Source of the DNA: Kalaharituber pfeilii
Taxonomy: Eukaryota > Ascomycota > Pezizomycetes > Pezizales > Pezizaceae
Length of the DNA: 64,000 bases
Assembly: GCA_015179045.1 (NCBI GenBank)
Contig: WHUZ01000032.1
Span: 248,001 to 312,000, forward strand
Direction of reading: 5' to 3'
Shown here: positions 19,062 to 31,294 of the stretch, piece by piece
How positions within the stretch are numbered: the first letter of the stretch is position 1
Layout: every line of letters starts with the position of its first letter
Translations under genes and position numbers: made by a program
The notes under the pieces: generated by a model
What the model was told of the DNA's origin: nothing
Database searches by the model: none
What the model saw: the letters and a program-made list of their open reading frames with translations, nothing else

Positions 19062-20900
19062 ATGGCCCCATATTCCCCGTCCATTCTAGCAAGAATTCGC
19101 TCCCGACAAGGAAATACTGAGTTTGTTGATGCTTCAGGATCACCATTCAGCTCCATTCACACTCGTAGTGGCTCAGGATCTACGGATAACTCTGCAGGAT
19201 CGAGATCAAAATATACACTCTTCCCACCACCAGATCCCTCACTGGAACCGAATCTGCCTCTCCTGATGGCTGCGAAGGCGGTAATTGTCGCAAAGTCTGT
19301 CCCCAATCTAAAGACTCCCTTAGAGAGCGGAGACGCTTTCAACAGTCAAATCAGTTTAGTAATTCGAACACCTTCAAAATCGGAGACTGCAATAAAAGAA
19401 ATGATGAAGAAATTATCCCAGCAAGGAGAGTATAAGCAGCGAAGCGTATCATTCAAAATACAGGAGAAGTTGAAACGCCTAATATCAAAGAAGTCAGTAT
19501 CACCAGTTATCTCCTGTACGTCTGACGGGTACTGCGTCCTACAAGAGGCCACTGTGAGGACACAAGAGTGTGTCAACTTGGAGGCAACGAATGATTCAAA
19601 AAAAATCCCCAGAATGCATATGCCTGGACAATCATTTGAAAACGCAGGCCTCTCTGCTGAAGCCTTAGATCCTGATTTCCATTCACAGAAATCTGGCCAC
19701 AAAGTCATAAGGCGAGTTAAGTCAGAGGCGGACTTTTCCCCGAAGATTTCCCGCCTGCTAGGGGCTTCAGGCGCAGGCATAAGCAAAGATAGCACCACAA
19801 GTCTTTCATCCATCACATCTGCAGCAATTGGAGATCCACCAACTGAACTACCACCAACGCCAGCGCATCGGTTCACCAAGAAAACACATCTGAAGGATCC
19901 CTTCGTAGAGTTCCCCCAAAGAGAGGACTCTCTTGGCTTTTCCACTGCATTTGGCGAAAGTTCGAACACTGAAAGGGACAGTAATCTATTGAAGGAGCGG
20001 CTGTATATTCGCACCTCCCGGGGTGACAAGACCCTTTCCCGCATTTCGCTTGCAACCTCACAAGAACTGTCATTCATGGAAGACGGGCTCGTTGTACGTC
20101 AACGATGTCTAGGCGATGATTCTTACCAAGACTCGCTACGTGGTCCTCCTGAAGACGATATTATCGACGCATATTCGACCTTTGGAGATGAAAACGAACA
20201 ACAGTCAAATCAACAGCCATCACAGAGTAGATATTCATGCAGCGAATCGAATGGCCAAACTGCAACTCCAGATCTGTCGTTTTCCTCCATTGTCCATGAG
20301 CATAGGGGCACTACTGAGCTAGAATCCCCTACCTCTTCAGTTCAGTCCAGCGTTCTTACAACTGCTTCGCCTGCCTCTTCTTCCGGATATCCAAGCCGTT
20401 ATCCACTCGATGAGCCTGAGGTTGTGGAACGAGAAATTTTGGATGATTTTATTGATTCCTTAGCACAGCGTGGTTCGCCTGTCGGAAAGTCACGCCGCAG
20501 TGCCCCCGGTGCGCTTCAAAGCCCACAACAGTACCGTCGAAACACGCAGTTGCACGAAAAATCCAGAATTGAAAATGTACACATGAAGCTCAGCGACGTC
20601 GTCACGAAAAACAAGGTTCTCGACTTCGGTTCCACACTTGGACTTGGAGAGTTTGTTCTGCGATCACTGGATGGTTACCTCCTTCGAATTGGAGGAGAAA
20701 CTCAAAAGACACAGAGGCAGCGTAGTTTATTGCAAGAGCAGAAATCTCGGCTTGCAAGTGCAATATCGGATGCTGAGCGCGCTCGTGAGACACTAGAAAC
20801 GGAGAAAAAATGCCTGGAGATAGAGAAAGAGGAGGTTTTGCGGCATTCACTTAAACTCGCTACCATTTTTAGAGAGAATCCCCAGCTTGAAAATCGGTAA
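19062..20900 (+). CDS. Unknown 612-aa Ser-rich protein with C-terminal coiled coil
   Basis: The first ATG in the frame is at 19062 (MAPYSPSILARIRSRQG). The open frame upstream lacks an ATG. The protein is rich in Ser, Thr and Pro and looks largely disordered to about residue 480. A short basic patch (KEMMKKLSQQGEYKQRSVSF, about 115-135) follows a hydrophobic segment. The last 60 residues form a charged heptad-like helix (QKTQRQRSLLQEQ ... RETLETEKKCLEIEKEE), a probable coiled coil. I recognise no domain. No introns are needed. Its stop codon lies in the target duplication of a LINE tail, so the present 3' UTR is new. It could be a lineage-specific gene. Confidence 0.6.
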   Translation: MAPYSPSILARIRSRQGNTEFVDASGSPFSSIHTRSGSGSTDNSAGSRSKYTLFPPPDPSLEPNLPLLMAAKAVIVAKSVPNLKTPLESGDAFNSQISLVIRTPSKSETAIKEMMKKLSQQGEYKQRSVSFKIQEKLKRLISKKSVSPVISCTSDGYCVLQEATVRTQECVNLEATNDSKKIPRMHMPGQSFENAGLSAEALDPDFHSQKSGHKVIRRVKSEADFSPKISRLLGASGAGISKDSTTSLSSITSAAIGDPPTELPPTPAHRFTKKTHLKDPFVEFPQREDSLGFSTAFGESSNTERDSNLLKERLYIRTSRGDKTLSRISLATSQELSFMEDGLVVRQRCLGDDSYQDSLRGPPEDDIIDAYSTFGDENEQQSNQQPSQSRYSCSESNGQTATPDLSFSSIVHEHRGTTELESPTSSVQSSVLTTASPASSSGYPSRYPLDEPEVVEREILDDFIDSLAQRGSPVGKSRRSAPGALQSPQQYRRNTQLHEKSRIENVHMKLSDVVTKNKVLDFGSTLGLGEFVLRSLDGYLLRIGGETQKTQRQRSLLQEQKSRLASAISDAERARETLETEKKCLEIEKEEVLRHSLKLATIFRENPQLENR

Positions 20901-20971
20901 TATGCCCTGTTTTTTTTTTTTTTTTTTTTCATCATTACCCGCATGCCGCCCTGTGGGGGTAATATTGCCTG
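20896..20971 (-). mobile_element. Minimal LINE tail in reverse orientation (28 bp plus T20)
   Basis: GGTAATATGCCCTG (20896-20909) and GGTAATATTGCCTG (20958-20971) flank 20 T followed by CATCATTACCCGCATGCC. Reversed, this gives GGCATGCGGGTAATGATG plus poly(A), close to the other LINE tails in the window. The two flanks have diverged, so this copy is older. Confidence 0.6.
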
Positions 20972-22581
20972 CTGGTTAAGGTTTCATCAAAAAACCCGTC
21001 TTCTTCTGCTGTGCTTTTCTTTGTCACTGATGTTCGGTAGACTGGGCGCGAATTGCTTTCTGACCACGGAGCCTCGTTATTCTTTCTCTCATTTTTGCCT
21101 GTCTGCTGGTACTCATTCTTCTGCTTAGGGTATTTCATTATCGCGGTTGCTTTTGCACGTAGCACTTGTTTGATAAGTAAAATGATTGTTAAGCGTATAT
21201 CTTCCCCCTGCTCTCACCAGATATCTTATTTCCTTCACGTTTTACCGTGCAAGGTGAAATGTTTCAATGTACCAGATATCGTTGCATAGAACTACCACTG
21301 TCACAGCCCTCTAGAACCTTGAATCATTATTTTATTTCATATTGCACCCAAGTTGCATGCCACGCTAGTTGTTACAGCCTTACAGGTATATATTTGAAGG
21401 CCCTCGAAGCAAACATGCATGAAGTCAGAAGTAAACTTACAGTATCTAGCAACTCACTTTTTCCAGGTGCTGAATATCATGAGAAGCGTAGAGTGAGGCC
21501 TGCGGGTTTGAACACTCACGCTGCATCTTATATATATCCGTATGGGGCATGCCTGAGTTCAGGCAGCAGATGAGAATAATCACAGGTTACTACTGGCATA
21601 AGACTAACATATGACTTCGAATCTATTTTGCAAGCATAAAACTCCGTCTGGTGTCTGCACGAGCACGTAGCTCTTTGCCCGCAGCTGCTTCAAAAAAATG
21701 CACCATTTCGTGACCCTCCTCCACTCCGCAGACACACTCATGTGGCTCATCCCAACCAGGATGCATGTCATCGCCGGCATCTCCTTGATACAGCACGGGG
21801 AATCGCTTTACCGGACTGCATTACTTTACTTGATGCAAATTGAACCTGCAGTGTTGAATTTTTGCCCCTTGCTCGGGCGATGAAGCCTGCTGACCGAATT
21901 CTGCAGCTTAGAACCGGCCTCGCATTGCCTAGAATACAGCTGAGGTCCTGCATTCCTTCTGTGGCATGGAACGTTTATTCAAGGCCAAAGCTCATAGCGC
22001 CATGACAGATTTGATTTTGCACAAGCAATGTGTCTAGAAGCCATTGGTAGCGCTGATATTCACAATTCCACTTTAGAGTATCTAGTTTTCAACAGTATGT
22101 GATGTGGTGATGCCAACAAGCAAAGATGCACCTCCTTCGTGTCCTCAGCTCATGGCAGCAAGAGCCTGAATGTTAAGTTGTGCTGCAGAGGTTGCACTAT
22201 CGGACGAACTCAAGGCTACATTATAGTAGTTACTACTAAGCAGAAGCTTTATGACGATAGCTGCAAAGATATGATCACGATCCTCCCAGGCTGTTCTGCG
22301 GTCAGACACTAAAAGATTAGGTACTACTTGGTTTCACTGAAGGTTTTACGTTGCAAGAGAAGGGCTAGGTGTACAGTGTCAGTGCTGCCTCTGTGCTAAT
22401 CCAATAATACTCTAGGATTTTGCTTGCAACATGGACTTTTCGATCATCACTCCATCAAAATCACACTTCTATCAATAAGTTCAGACTGTTCAGTTGCGGA
22501 GTTGGGTCGGCTTCTAGCAAGAGACCCAGCTTAGCTTTCATCAGTCTTACAAGAAGATCTAATCTCGCATTCGAAATTAAC
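20972..22581. other. No gene seen
   Basis: Only short unsupported frames. No repeat structure recognised. Confidence 0.35.
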
Positions 22582-24648
22582 ATGAGTACCATTGGAAAAG
22601 CTTCAGCTATATACTGCAAAATCCCTTGTGCCAAACTCAGCCCGTTCACCTTGCCAACATTCCAGTGGGATGCCAGCAAATTTGGTATTTTTTTATGGCA
22701 GAACATCTTGGAGGTGGATAATGAACTGGGCACAAAAATCGCTGGGGCTAGATGGCTGTTGAAGCAAGAGAGGATGGAGGTAAAGGCGACTAGTTCTGTT
22801 GTTGTTTACCTGGAGGGGGCAGTTAGGACTAATCAAATACCACAGACTCTACGCATCGGAGGTAAGAAGTACAGATGGGATGCGTATGAGTGGGATAGGG
22901 GAAGGAAAGACAAAGAAAAGCAGGTGGATAGGGCTGGGGAGGATGCAATGGAGACTGATTAAGAATCCATTGTATGTATTATTGCGCTTGGTCCACTGTC
23001 TGTCTGGCAGTGTCTGCATTTGTTCATCTGCAGCCACGGTGAAGTCATGTAGGTAGATAAGCAGCATGGGTGGTCCGGCCCACAATCCGGTGTCACAGAC
23101 CTGCCTCCGAGTAATAAAGGGGTCCTGCCATAGGCTGAGAGCCTCTATGCGGGGTTACGTGATCAAAAAAAAAAAAAAATGGCAGAACATCGTAGTGGGC
23201 TTTGAAAACTGGAACTGCTTTGGAGCAGAAAATTGGGTTGAAATATTTGATCGAAAAAGCAGTAATTTCAGTGAGACTTTACCTGTGGACATTGGCTTCT
23301 TCCCAGACGCTCTGCCTGGGCAGACCCAGAACATTGACGATCCGAATGATATCTTTTATATCTTACCTCTGGAGAATCTAGAGGTTTTGCCCACTTAGGT
23401 GAATGACACCTGCAAATAGTTAAGCTGAAGACGACGCCTGAGAAGCTTTACATCTTGAAGACGACCAACTCTGTAGACAACATTCCAACCTTCCTGAAAG
23501 AGCTCAAATTGCTGTGTTCACTACCCAAACACCAAAATATTATACATAGACCTAGCTATCTCGTTGTCACCGATAGGACATTACAGCCCGGTAAAAACAC
23601 GTCCCATCTCAAGAGGCCAACAAGGAAGCCATTACGTAAATCGAGCATTTACGTTCACATTGAATTCATGACCGAATATATTGAGTCCGGAAACCTCCAG
23701 ATGCATATGGAGAAGTTCTCACATCAGGATCCAATTCCTGGGCAAATACAGCTGTCATGATCCTTGCAACTCCTTGACGGACTAATTCATCTGCACCATA
23801 AGGCCAAGATTGCTCATGGGGCCCTTAAACCTGATAACATTCTTATTGACACAGGTTCTTCAAAAGAGATTGGCGGGGCCTTGAAATTGTTCGATTTTGA
23901 ACAGTCTGGAACTTGGAAAGAAATTCATGGGCCTTTTTGTAGATGGAGATCGAAGGTCAGACCAGCCGCTGTTTATCGAACTCAAGAACTGAGCACAGTG
24001 ATGTATGACCACCGACAAGATCTTTCCTGCTCTCTTTGTTTTCATCATCTTAACTTACTAACATTACTCTACCTAGGCACATGCAGCGAGCATTATCATT
24101 TAAATGATATTTGAGAGTCAGTCCTACTTTCTTGCCGCAACTAAGGCAATCCCACAAGGCGCCATTGCATATCTCGATAGAGGAAAGAGCACTAAGATTC
24201 CTTGGTTTCATCACACTCCAAGATGTCTCAGACAAATTTTGATGGATTGCACAAATCCTAACGAACCCAAAGCCGAGTCTGGTGGCCTTAGAAAGTTAAG
24301 AAACATTATCAGTGACATGACAATATATCTTTGGAGCAAAAGTTATATCAACTACAGAGAGCAGCATGAACGATCCATAGGCATACAAAGCAGCATGTCA
24401 CAACCTGATAACCTGAGTCATTGACATCCTGGGGACTAGAAAACCTAACCGCTGATTCTCTAAAATACTGGGAGTATCCTTTCAAATTTGCGAGGCAACT
24501 AACCAAAAAGGGGTCCAATGCCACCCAGAATGAGAAGAAGTTGGCATCTCACGGTGACTCTCTGTGTCTGAAACCGGACCCGCAGTCTCCTTCACTTCTT
24601 ACGGCCATTGCAGCTATGAACATCTACGAGGGGATTATTTTTGAATGA
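22582..24648 (+). pseudogene. Protein-kinase-like pseudogene broken by a LINE insertion
   Basis: Frame pieces from 22582 to 24648 belong to one former gene. The piece ending at 22707 (FGIFLWQNI) continues in phase after the LINE at 23192 (VVGFENWNCFGAENW). Kinase signatures follow: LLDGLIHLHHKAKIAHGALKPDN at about 23770-23840 is the HRDLKPxN catalytic loop with HGA in place of HRD, and LKLFDFEQSGTW (about 23881-23915) stands at the DFG position with DFE. An in-frame TGA lies at 23758-23760 and later pieces shift frame. The changed catalytic residues may predate the breaks, so the ancestor may already have been a pseudokinase. The N-terminal region is not recognisable. Confidence 0.65.
22695..23191 (+). 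mobile_element. 5'-truncated Tad-like LINE (471 bp) with 13-bp target duplication
   Basis: ATGGCAGAACATC at 22695-22707 and 23179-23191 flank the insert. The insert is open to 22962 and encodes GARWLLKQERMEVKATSSVV ... YEWDRGRK, which resembles the C-terminal part of ORF1 proteins of fungal Tad-type LINEs. About 200 bp of 3' sequence with no reverse transcriptase and a 15-A tail follow. The missing RT means a non-autonomous or internally deleted source element. Removing the insert and one duplication restores the flanking frame. Confidence 0.8.
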
Positions 24649-26265
24649 GGTTTCTGTTTATTGTTCTCTTCTCATTATCTAGTTGGCATCACCTCTCATC
24701 GAAACTACCTTTCTTACATGACCCAATGTCCATGGTTCTGATTTTGGTCTTCTCTCTCTGTCTCGCTTATTTATGCGCCGGAAATCGTCATTTATATATC
24801 GGTGCCATATAATTGTATATCCCCCACAAGCTACATCAATCAAGCAATGGCAAAACCCAAAAAGTTGACAACTATAGTTAAAAGAGTCCCACTCAATGAA
24901 CATCCCGGTTCGGGGCTGCAATAACCTCGCAATTAATTAATATTGTTATTTAAGGGGAAAAAAAAAAAAAAAAAGGTGGCGTGAAGCGTCAAAATTGGTA
25001 CATACGAGTGTTACCCTCAACTATGCTCGGGGAAACAAAAAATTAAAGCCCAACCCAGGTCACAAAATCTAACAATCCCAATTCTAAATACTACCCACAC
25101 ACACGCACATGCACATTGCACATATATATATGTACGTCCTACTCTTGCTCCAACAGCAGCTTCCCCCATGTCTCACTCCATCCCCCTCCTCATCGCCATA
25201 GCCCACAGGGCAAAAATCCCCCTCCTCCTTCCGTAGAGCTGCCAACTTCTCACCCTTCTTAGAACCCACTTTCTCCCTCTCAGCCCTCTATACAAAGTGA
25301 GGTTAGCCTAGCCCCGTTACATGCTGTCTTTGTTTAGGTTTCTCTAGTTGTACGGGAAATAGAATTCGAATCATCATGACATCAAACATTGCCCATAGAA
25401 CTGGGAAGGAAGGAGAAGTATGGCGGAATCTTCTGCCTCTGAATAATCTACGATTACTGTACCACGCTTGTGGGGCAGTTCCCATGGTCAATATGTTTGA
25501 AGGGAAAAATTATAGGAATGACTTTCCTGAAATCAAGAAACTGTGAAACATGCAGCCGAGTGCCACTCCGAAAGAAATTGTGCGCAAGAAGCCAAGGCTG
25601 GTTGTTGATACTGATCATTCCCGTATAAGTACTTAGCAATGGCTTTAGAAATAGCTGTGTAAACTGTAAGAATCTTTACCAGGAGTTATCATGTAGTATC
25701 TTTTTAGCTTTGAGAGCTTCTCGGTTTTGTTGAATCACGGCACTGTGTTCGGCTCGTAGAGAGAAATCACTTTCAAAAACACAAATAATCTCCACCATCA
25801 AATAAAAATTCACATAGTGACACCGTTGGTCAGGATGAGTCCACTGAGTGCCGAGCTGGGTCGTTGGAGATCCTGAGGTGTCCAGATCAGCGTATAGTGC
25901 ATAGTGCATCTCGTCTCGAAACTCTTCCGTGAAGCGCGGAGATACCTTGTACCTTCTCCGTGCCCAACAGGTCCCCAAGAGGCTTCTCTATTTTAGTGAT
26001 CGGAATTAGGATTCGTTTCTTTCCTTGCAGCTTAGACAGTTCTCGCAGGCTGCCAAATAGTTCCCTTGACTTCATGAGCCTTGCATGCAATTGTTCCTCT
26101 GACCCCTTCCTAGCGACGCGCCTAATCTTTGTCAACATACTTCGCAAGTTTCAATACCTTTTCACCTTCGAAGAGTCATTCCGCCATCACCGAGAGCGGG
26201 CAATCCACGTCATTTCTTTACGGGAAGATTTTACTATCGGGTATATTGAGGATCTCGCCACTCAA
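24649..26265. other. No gene seen
   Basis: Contains an A17 run near 24959, a CA/TA microsatellite near 25095-25135 and short minus-strand frames (for example 25676-26147) with no recognisable domain. Those frames may be exons of an unknown gene. Confidence 0.35.
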
Positions 26266-27200
26266 TCAAACCATTCTGTGGCTCTGTTTATTGGCGCTGC
26301 TCTCTTGCTGGATTTTCTTCGTCTTCCTTTTGAGCTCCTCTAGCCCTTGTCTAACTCCTGTGTTACCTTTTCTCCAGCCCATTGGTATCGGAACTGCTGG
26401 GGGGGTTCCATGCTCCAACTTGTCCCATTCCACTCCCTGCTCCGACATCTCCGCTGATAACCTCAAGGGTTTGATCCGACTCTGGCAAGAGCCATCCCCA
26501 ACTGCATTTGACACCTTTAAACTACACTCGTTGATACTGCTACATAACCCAATCGCACTTCTCGCATCTCCTCTTGCAAAATTTATCCCAAGTTTCTTCA
26601 TGTGTACCATTCAACATCTCCATGTCCAGCTCTTGAATCATCTCGAAAAACCTCCCTCCTCGCGAATCCAATTTCCGATTCACCTATTCCCACGTGCAAA
26701 TTCAGGTCACCAATTATCAGCTTGTTCGGTGTTGGAGCAGTCCTCAGTAACCAGATCATCAAGACCACTGCCTCCATCTGCGCCTTCCCCATACATGACT
26801 ATTCACTGGCGGTGTATACACCGCCACCACCGCTATATCCCTATCTGGAACACAATACATCCTGCCACCCGAATGAAACGTCTCCACACTCTCAATTTCC
26901 CTGCGAACTCGCCTTTCACATACATTAACAGTCCACCATATGCCCCAACCATAGGGATATCCCCTTCTGGCTCAAGCGATGGAGACGAAATTGTGTCTCT
27001 TATTTGAACCAACCCTATCCCGCCGCTTTCATCCATGGCCCTGTTATCAAAACAACACCTACTCCTCTCCACTTCCATTTAACCTCCCTTATTCTCATTT
27101 CGTCCCTCCAGCCTGAAGATACATCCCAATAAAAAGTTTGTCGTCCCCAGGCTGAGGTTCCTGCCTGCCACATTTTCATCCTCTCATGCTGTTGGTCTTG
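26266..27200 (-). pseudogene. Degenerate endonuclease/exonuclease/phosphatase-like (EEP) gene or LINE relic
   Basis: Read on the minus strand, frame pieces give GAYGGLLMYVKGEFAGKL and IRVAGCIVFQIGI (26940-26845), then after a frame change IAVVAVYTPPVNSH (about 26850-26800), then after another NKLIIGDLNLHVG (about 26730-26690). A strand-rich segment, VAVY-TPP and GDxN in that order are the landmarks of EEP nucleases such as LINE endonucleases. Frameshifts and stops break it. Whether it comes from a LINE or a host gene I cannot say. Confidence 0.45.
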
Positions 27201-28175
27201 CACTGCTGCATCATTGCCCTTCCACCCTTCACCACCGTTCCTCCTTCAAAAAAGTGTCAACTTTCCTCCCTCAAATGTCGCGATCCTACCTACATCCCTA
27301 TACCTGGCATCCTGCCCTTGTTTCCTCCATATTTCTACCACCTTCTAAGTCTGCCTGACTACCTCCTGCTCGTTGGATGTTCTATCAATGACTGCTGAGA
27401 AATCTGTCGTAGCTCTATGATCTGCCTTAAACCAGTTGAATTGTAGTCATCAAATCCCCGGGCTCGGAATGAACTTTCCAATGTTATCCGCAGTCTTTGG
27501 TGTCCTATCCCCTGCTCTCGCCAAGCCCAAGCAAACTCCTGTGAAAGAACCCTGCGCTTGCGTCACCTCCACTTTACTTATCAAAGCCACAGCATCTTCC
27601 ACAGCTGTTTCTTCCCCTGTCCCATTGATGTCTGATTACGAAGTTCTCCGCTAACAATTTTAAATAAACACTGCCTTTATCATAGCAGGAAGAAAGCTAG
27701 CTCGATGTGGTAATTAAGAACCACAGAATTATCAATAGTCTGATTGCACAATACTTTATCTAACTTTTGGTAGAATGCTTTTGCAGCTTGACATAGCGAC
27801 TTAATTCTGGAAGGCTTTTGTCTTCGAATCCTTCGGGTTGCCTCATGTATACTTCTTCACTCGAGTCAGCTGCTAGGAAAGCTGACATGATATTTCAATT
27901 CTTAAGTCCATAATCATGAATTGCCGCAGTAACCAATAATGCTCTCGGGAAAACAAATTTACCACGGGGCTAAATCTTTGTCGTAGTCCAGTCCGTATGT
28001 TTGGAGATCTCCTCTGACTACCAATCGTGCCTTATTGGGGGTTGCGCAATCAGACTAGAGTATCATTGAAGAAAATAGTCTGACCCAACAGTAAACCACA
28101 ATCCTCTATTCTCCGATAAACGCATTAAAGGAAACAATGAACCCAAGCTCATGCTTTTGCAGTCAAAACTTAGTT
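27201..28175. other. No gene seen
   Basis: Only short frames without recognisable content. Confidence 0.35.
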
Positions 28176-28525
28176 TCACAGCTGGCAATGCCATTTCATA
28201 TTCAGTTGCTTGGTTTTTAGATCCACCTTTTCTACCTTTGCGTACAGTTTGTCAATTCTGTTCCCCAGATTTTCGCTTTCGACCGTGAGCGAAGAAAACT
28301 TACCTTTATCGCCAATGCGGTCAATCTGTTTTACCGTGCTGAGCCCCGCAAGCAGGAGAGGCATTCCCCCAATCAGTGCACCCTGACATCTCGTCCTGAT
28401 GTTATCGCTAGTCCTTCCTCATTGGGCTAGGTATTGTTAACGGCACTTACATCCTCTAGTCTTTTGTAGCATACGGCAGAAGCCAGCGTGCTTCGCAGCA
28501 AGGTAATTGGCGGAAATTTCCACAT
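28176..28525 (-). CDS. Small putative membrane/coiled-coil protein, two exons (93 aa)
   Basis: Exons 28525-28451 and 28382-28176; the 68-bp intron has a GTAAGT donor and a CAG acceptor and joins the frames in phase. The start is ATG 28525. The protein has one hydrophobic segment (GALIGGMPLLLAGL, about residues 26-39) followed by a charged heptad-like helix (SENLGNRIDKLYAKVEKVDLK). This is the same layout as the three-exon gene at 32881-33559, so the two may be paralogues. No known domain. The start is uncertain and there could be further upstream exons. Confidence 0.4.
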
Positions 28526-28779
28526 GATTACAGGATGCCTCATCCAAAAAACATTTTGCTTTTTCTCACTCCCAATCCTGCCGTCGGTGCTGACAACCAA
28601 TTGCAGTTTGCTGATTGAAGACCGTTTAAACTACTTTGAATACCCCCCAACATCTTTCCTTGCAGTCAAATGCATGCAGAGTCTGAGGATCAGGGCTTAT
28701 GACTTACCCTTCCGACTCCTTGATTTTTCATGATTGAATTTATACCTGGTATGCTGCGAGGCTACCTGGGTATTGATTA

Positions 28780-28859
28780 CTAGCTAGTAAAATATGTATT
28801 TGGACATAGCGCATGTTGTGCATTGGTACCCCTGTCCGAATACATATTTTACTGGCTAG
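28780..28859. mobile_element. 80-bp palindromic MITE with TA target duplication
   Basis: The arms CTAGCTAGTAAAATATGTAT... and, reversed, CTAGCCAGTAAAATATGTAT... match at 25 of 27 bases around a 26-bp loop, flanked by TA on both sides (28778-28779, 28860-28861). The whole element is little more than a hairpin. Confidence 0.75.
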
Positions 28860-28861
28860 TA

Positions 28862-31260
28862 GGACCCCGCTATCTGCATCGATCATTTCCTGAAGCTCAT
28901 TATGAGTTTTTGTTTATTTCCGAATGTTCAATTTTTGTGCTGAGAGTGTTGATTGTTTTCTGTTGGCCAATAATCTTGTTCACTAGTGACTACACTCTAA
29001 GCCAAGACAACGGATGAATGTTTGAAACTGGGAAGTTACCCAATTCTGTAAAAACGGTATCACTTGCATTCTTATTAATTAAGAAACCGGTTCCACAGCT
29101 TTGATTCTTAAATTTAGCTACCAGATGTAACTATCGTACTGCCGGCTGAAGTTCCTGCTACCTTTCTGAAATTTGAATATACCTCTAGCTAGCAGATTCG
29201 TTAAGTCATCACGCATTAGACCCCACCTGCAATCAACCCCAATATGTCTTAAAAAGCGATTCTTGCGAAAATATACTGTTGCTGCATTCAACTGCAAACC
29301 CAACGCCCGGAGAAGACAATCGATATCACCTATGCCTTATGTCAGGTTCAACGCATTGTTTGCACAAGCTCGAATACTAACCTTACAATGTTCTCATTTC
29401 CTCGTGGGTTCTAGGGAACCCTGGGATTGCTTTATTGCTCATGTCATATAATGGTTCGATCACAGAACGCTTACGAGTGATACTCGAATTACACAATCGA
29501 GTAAAATTGTTTCTTTCACGGTGTGCTCCACTGTTAGTTACTCAGACATTAAAATACTGCGATGCCGACTTACTTTTTCGTGGAATATCTATTGTCCGTT
29601 GATCAGTTGATGGAGTAGTTAATAAGGGCCGGGAACTTTGGAATCTAGGCAGCTTCATTTGCCAATCCTTAGATGGTAGGCATAGTTTGCTGTTGCTCGA
29701 GATGCAGCGGCTGTGCTGGAAGATTTTCCATTTCTTGCAATACGATTTTTTTCGTTTGCTATATCGTAGCCTGGTTGCACTGCTGTATCCATGCTGATGT
29801 TTTGTGGGGTCGCTATTTGCTATTCGGTTTGAGGGGAGCGATGAGCGGTAAAATTGAAAGGTCAAACGAGGGTGACTAGTTTACAAGACCAGTAAACCTC
29901 GTGACCCATGCAGACTCCGACCTTTAAAACGCCCCTTCTCTTTAACCATCCACTTGCAGGTTCCTTGTTTCCCTCAATTCCAGCCATCATATGATGTCCC
30001 ACTCCGATTACCAGCGTTTTCATGGTCCGATGGTAATTATCGATTGTGGTTTTTCCACATTCGTGGTTTTTATTTCCAAATCTGTTCTGAGTGCCGTGAG
30101 GGCACCAGTTATAGTGGTCTTCCATTCTGTGCATACAGTGCCACCGATCACCGTTGCACTAGTGATGGTGACCGCAACGACGATACTGACAACAGAGTTC
30201 GTAGTGGCTCAAGAAAAAAGAACTGGGTATATGATTCAAGTTAGCTAGGCACTTTCTCTTCTCGCTGAGTGTTACGTATGCTCTGCATTGTTGAAGAGTG
30301 TGTTTCCTGACGATGCGATGGGGAGGGGGAAGGGGAAGTGTCCCTTCCTTGTATTGGCATCACAAGCGCATTCCAGGCAGCCACGTATGATACCAGGGGG
30401 TGGCAGATTCTCACTGACTGCACTTCAGGGCTCAAGTCTTCGTACAATGAGCTATCATTGCCCCTTAGGCTTAAGCTGGCTCTAATCAATCCCCCCCTCC
30501 TTTGTACGATGAAAACGACTTGATGTTTCCCTAACAGAAGCCACGGGGCTTAACAGAAACCGATAGAAACCCACTTTTACTCGACACTGAACTTGCCCAA
30601 ATTCCCTATGTCTGCACTGCTTACACCCCGAATATCACGCTACATATACCCACAGCCCATACACATCCCCTAAAAGTTCATTTCTGGCTGGGAGGGGGAA
30701 GGGGGCTTATAGGCGAATGATGTGAATATATGCGTTACCCTGAACAAATTGAGCGCCCCGCCATGCCAGCCTTTACAAGGGGAATCATAGGGGTCGTTGG
30801 CACGGCCCCTGGTAATGGCTGAAATCGCTCGGACGTAAAAGCGTCTGAATAATTATGACCGTGACTTCCGTCAAGATACCATGGATGCCGCTCTGCTCTG
30901 GATAGCTACCCCAGTGGGGACCTCGCCCACAGCCTGCGGCGCTTAATATAGTAAAACATTGACATAATGACTTTTTTTTACGACAAAAAATAAAGGCTAT
31001 CGGGGAGCCCCTTCCTTAATATATTATCGCAGATATATAAGTAAAGTAGTTCGCATCCCCCTATATTGATAATAACAAAACATCACAAAAGCTATACTAG
31101 CGAAAGTAACCTTAAAAAAGAACAGCTTATTTCCCAAAGAAATTCCGCCCCTACTTTACAAGCCTTTTAGTTCACTTTGTCTACTTATCTAGTACGAGAC
31201 GCCTCCATTTCTTCCATTGTAACAGCATTAACATTTTTCTACAGGATAACTAGTTCAGCA
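28862..31260. other. Exon-like relics on the minus strand, no complete gene resolved
   Basis: The block 29100-29520 is related to 33780-34090: both encode on the minus strand a helix around IDCLLRAL / IDRLLQAL and share ATCATATAATGGTTC and GAGTGATA words. A donor GTAAGT occurs at 29575 (minus) after an open stretch 29865-29576. These look like exons of a gene family that I cannot join into a frame. Confidence 0.35.
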
Positions 31261-31263
31261 CCC

Positions 31264-31294
<31 letters not shown>

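Noticed and set aside
19346..20077. A 243-codon minus-strand open stretch
   Set aside because: It lies fully inside the 612-aa plus-strand gene, which has the longer frame and a C-terminal coiled coil.
24959..24976. A further LINE tail at the A17 run
   Set aside because: No flanking duplication and no match to the LINE 3' end; the same holds for the A-run near 38770.
26129..27007. A 292-codon plus-strand open stretch
   Set aside because: It overlaps the minus-strand EEP-like relic and shows no domain; the Ser/Pro-rich composition is what antisense reading would give.
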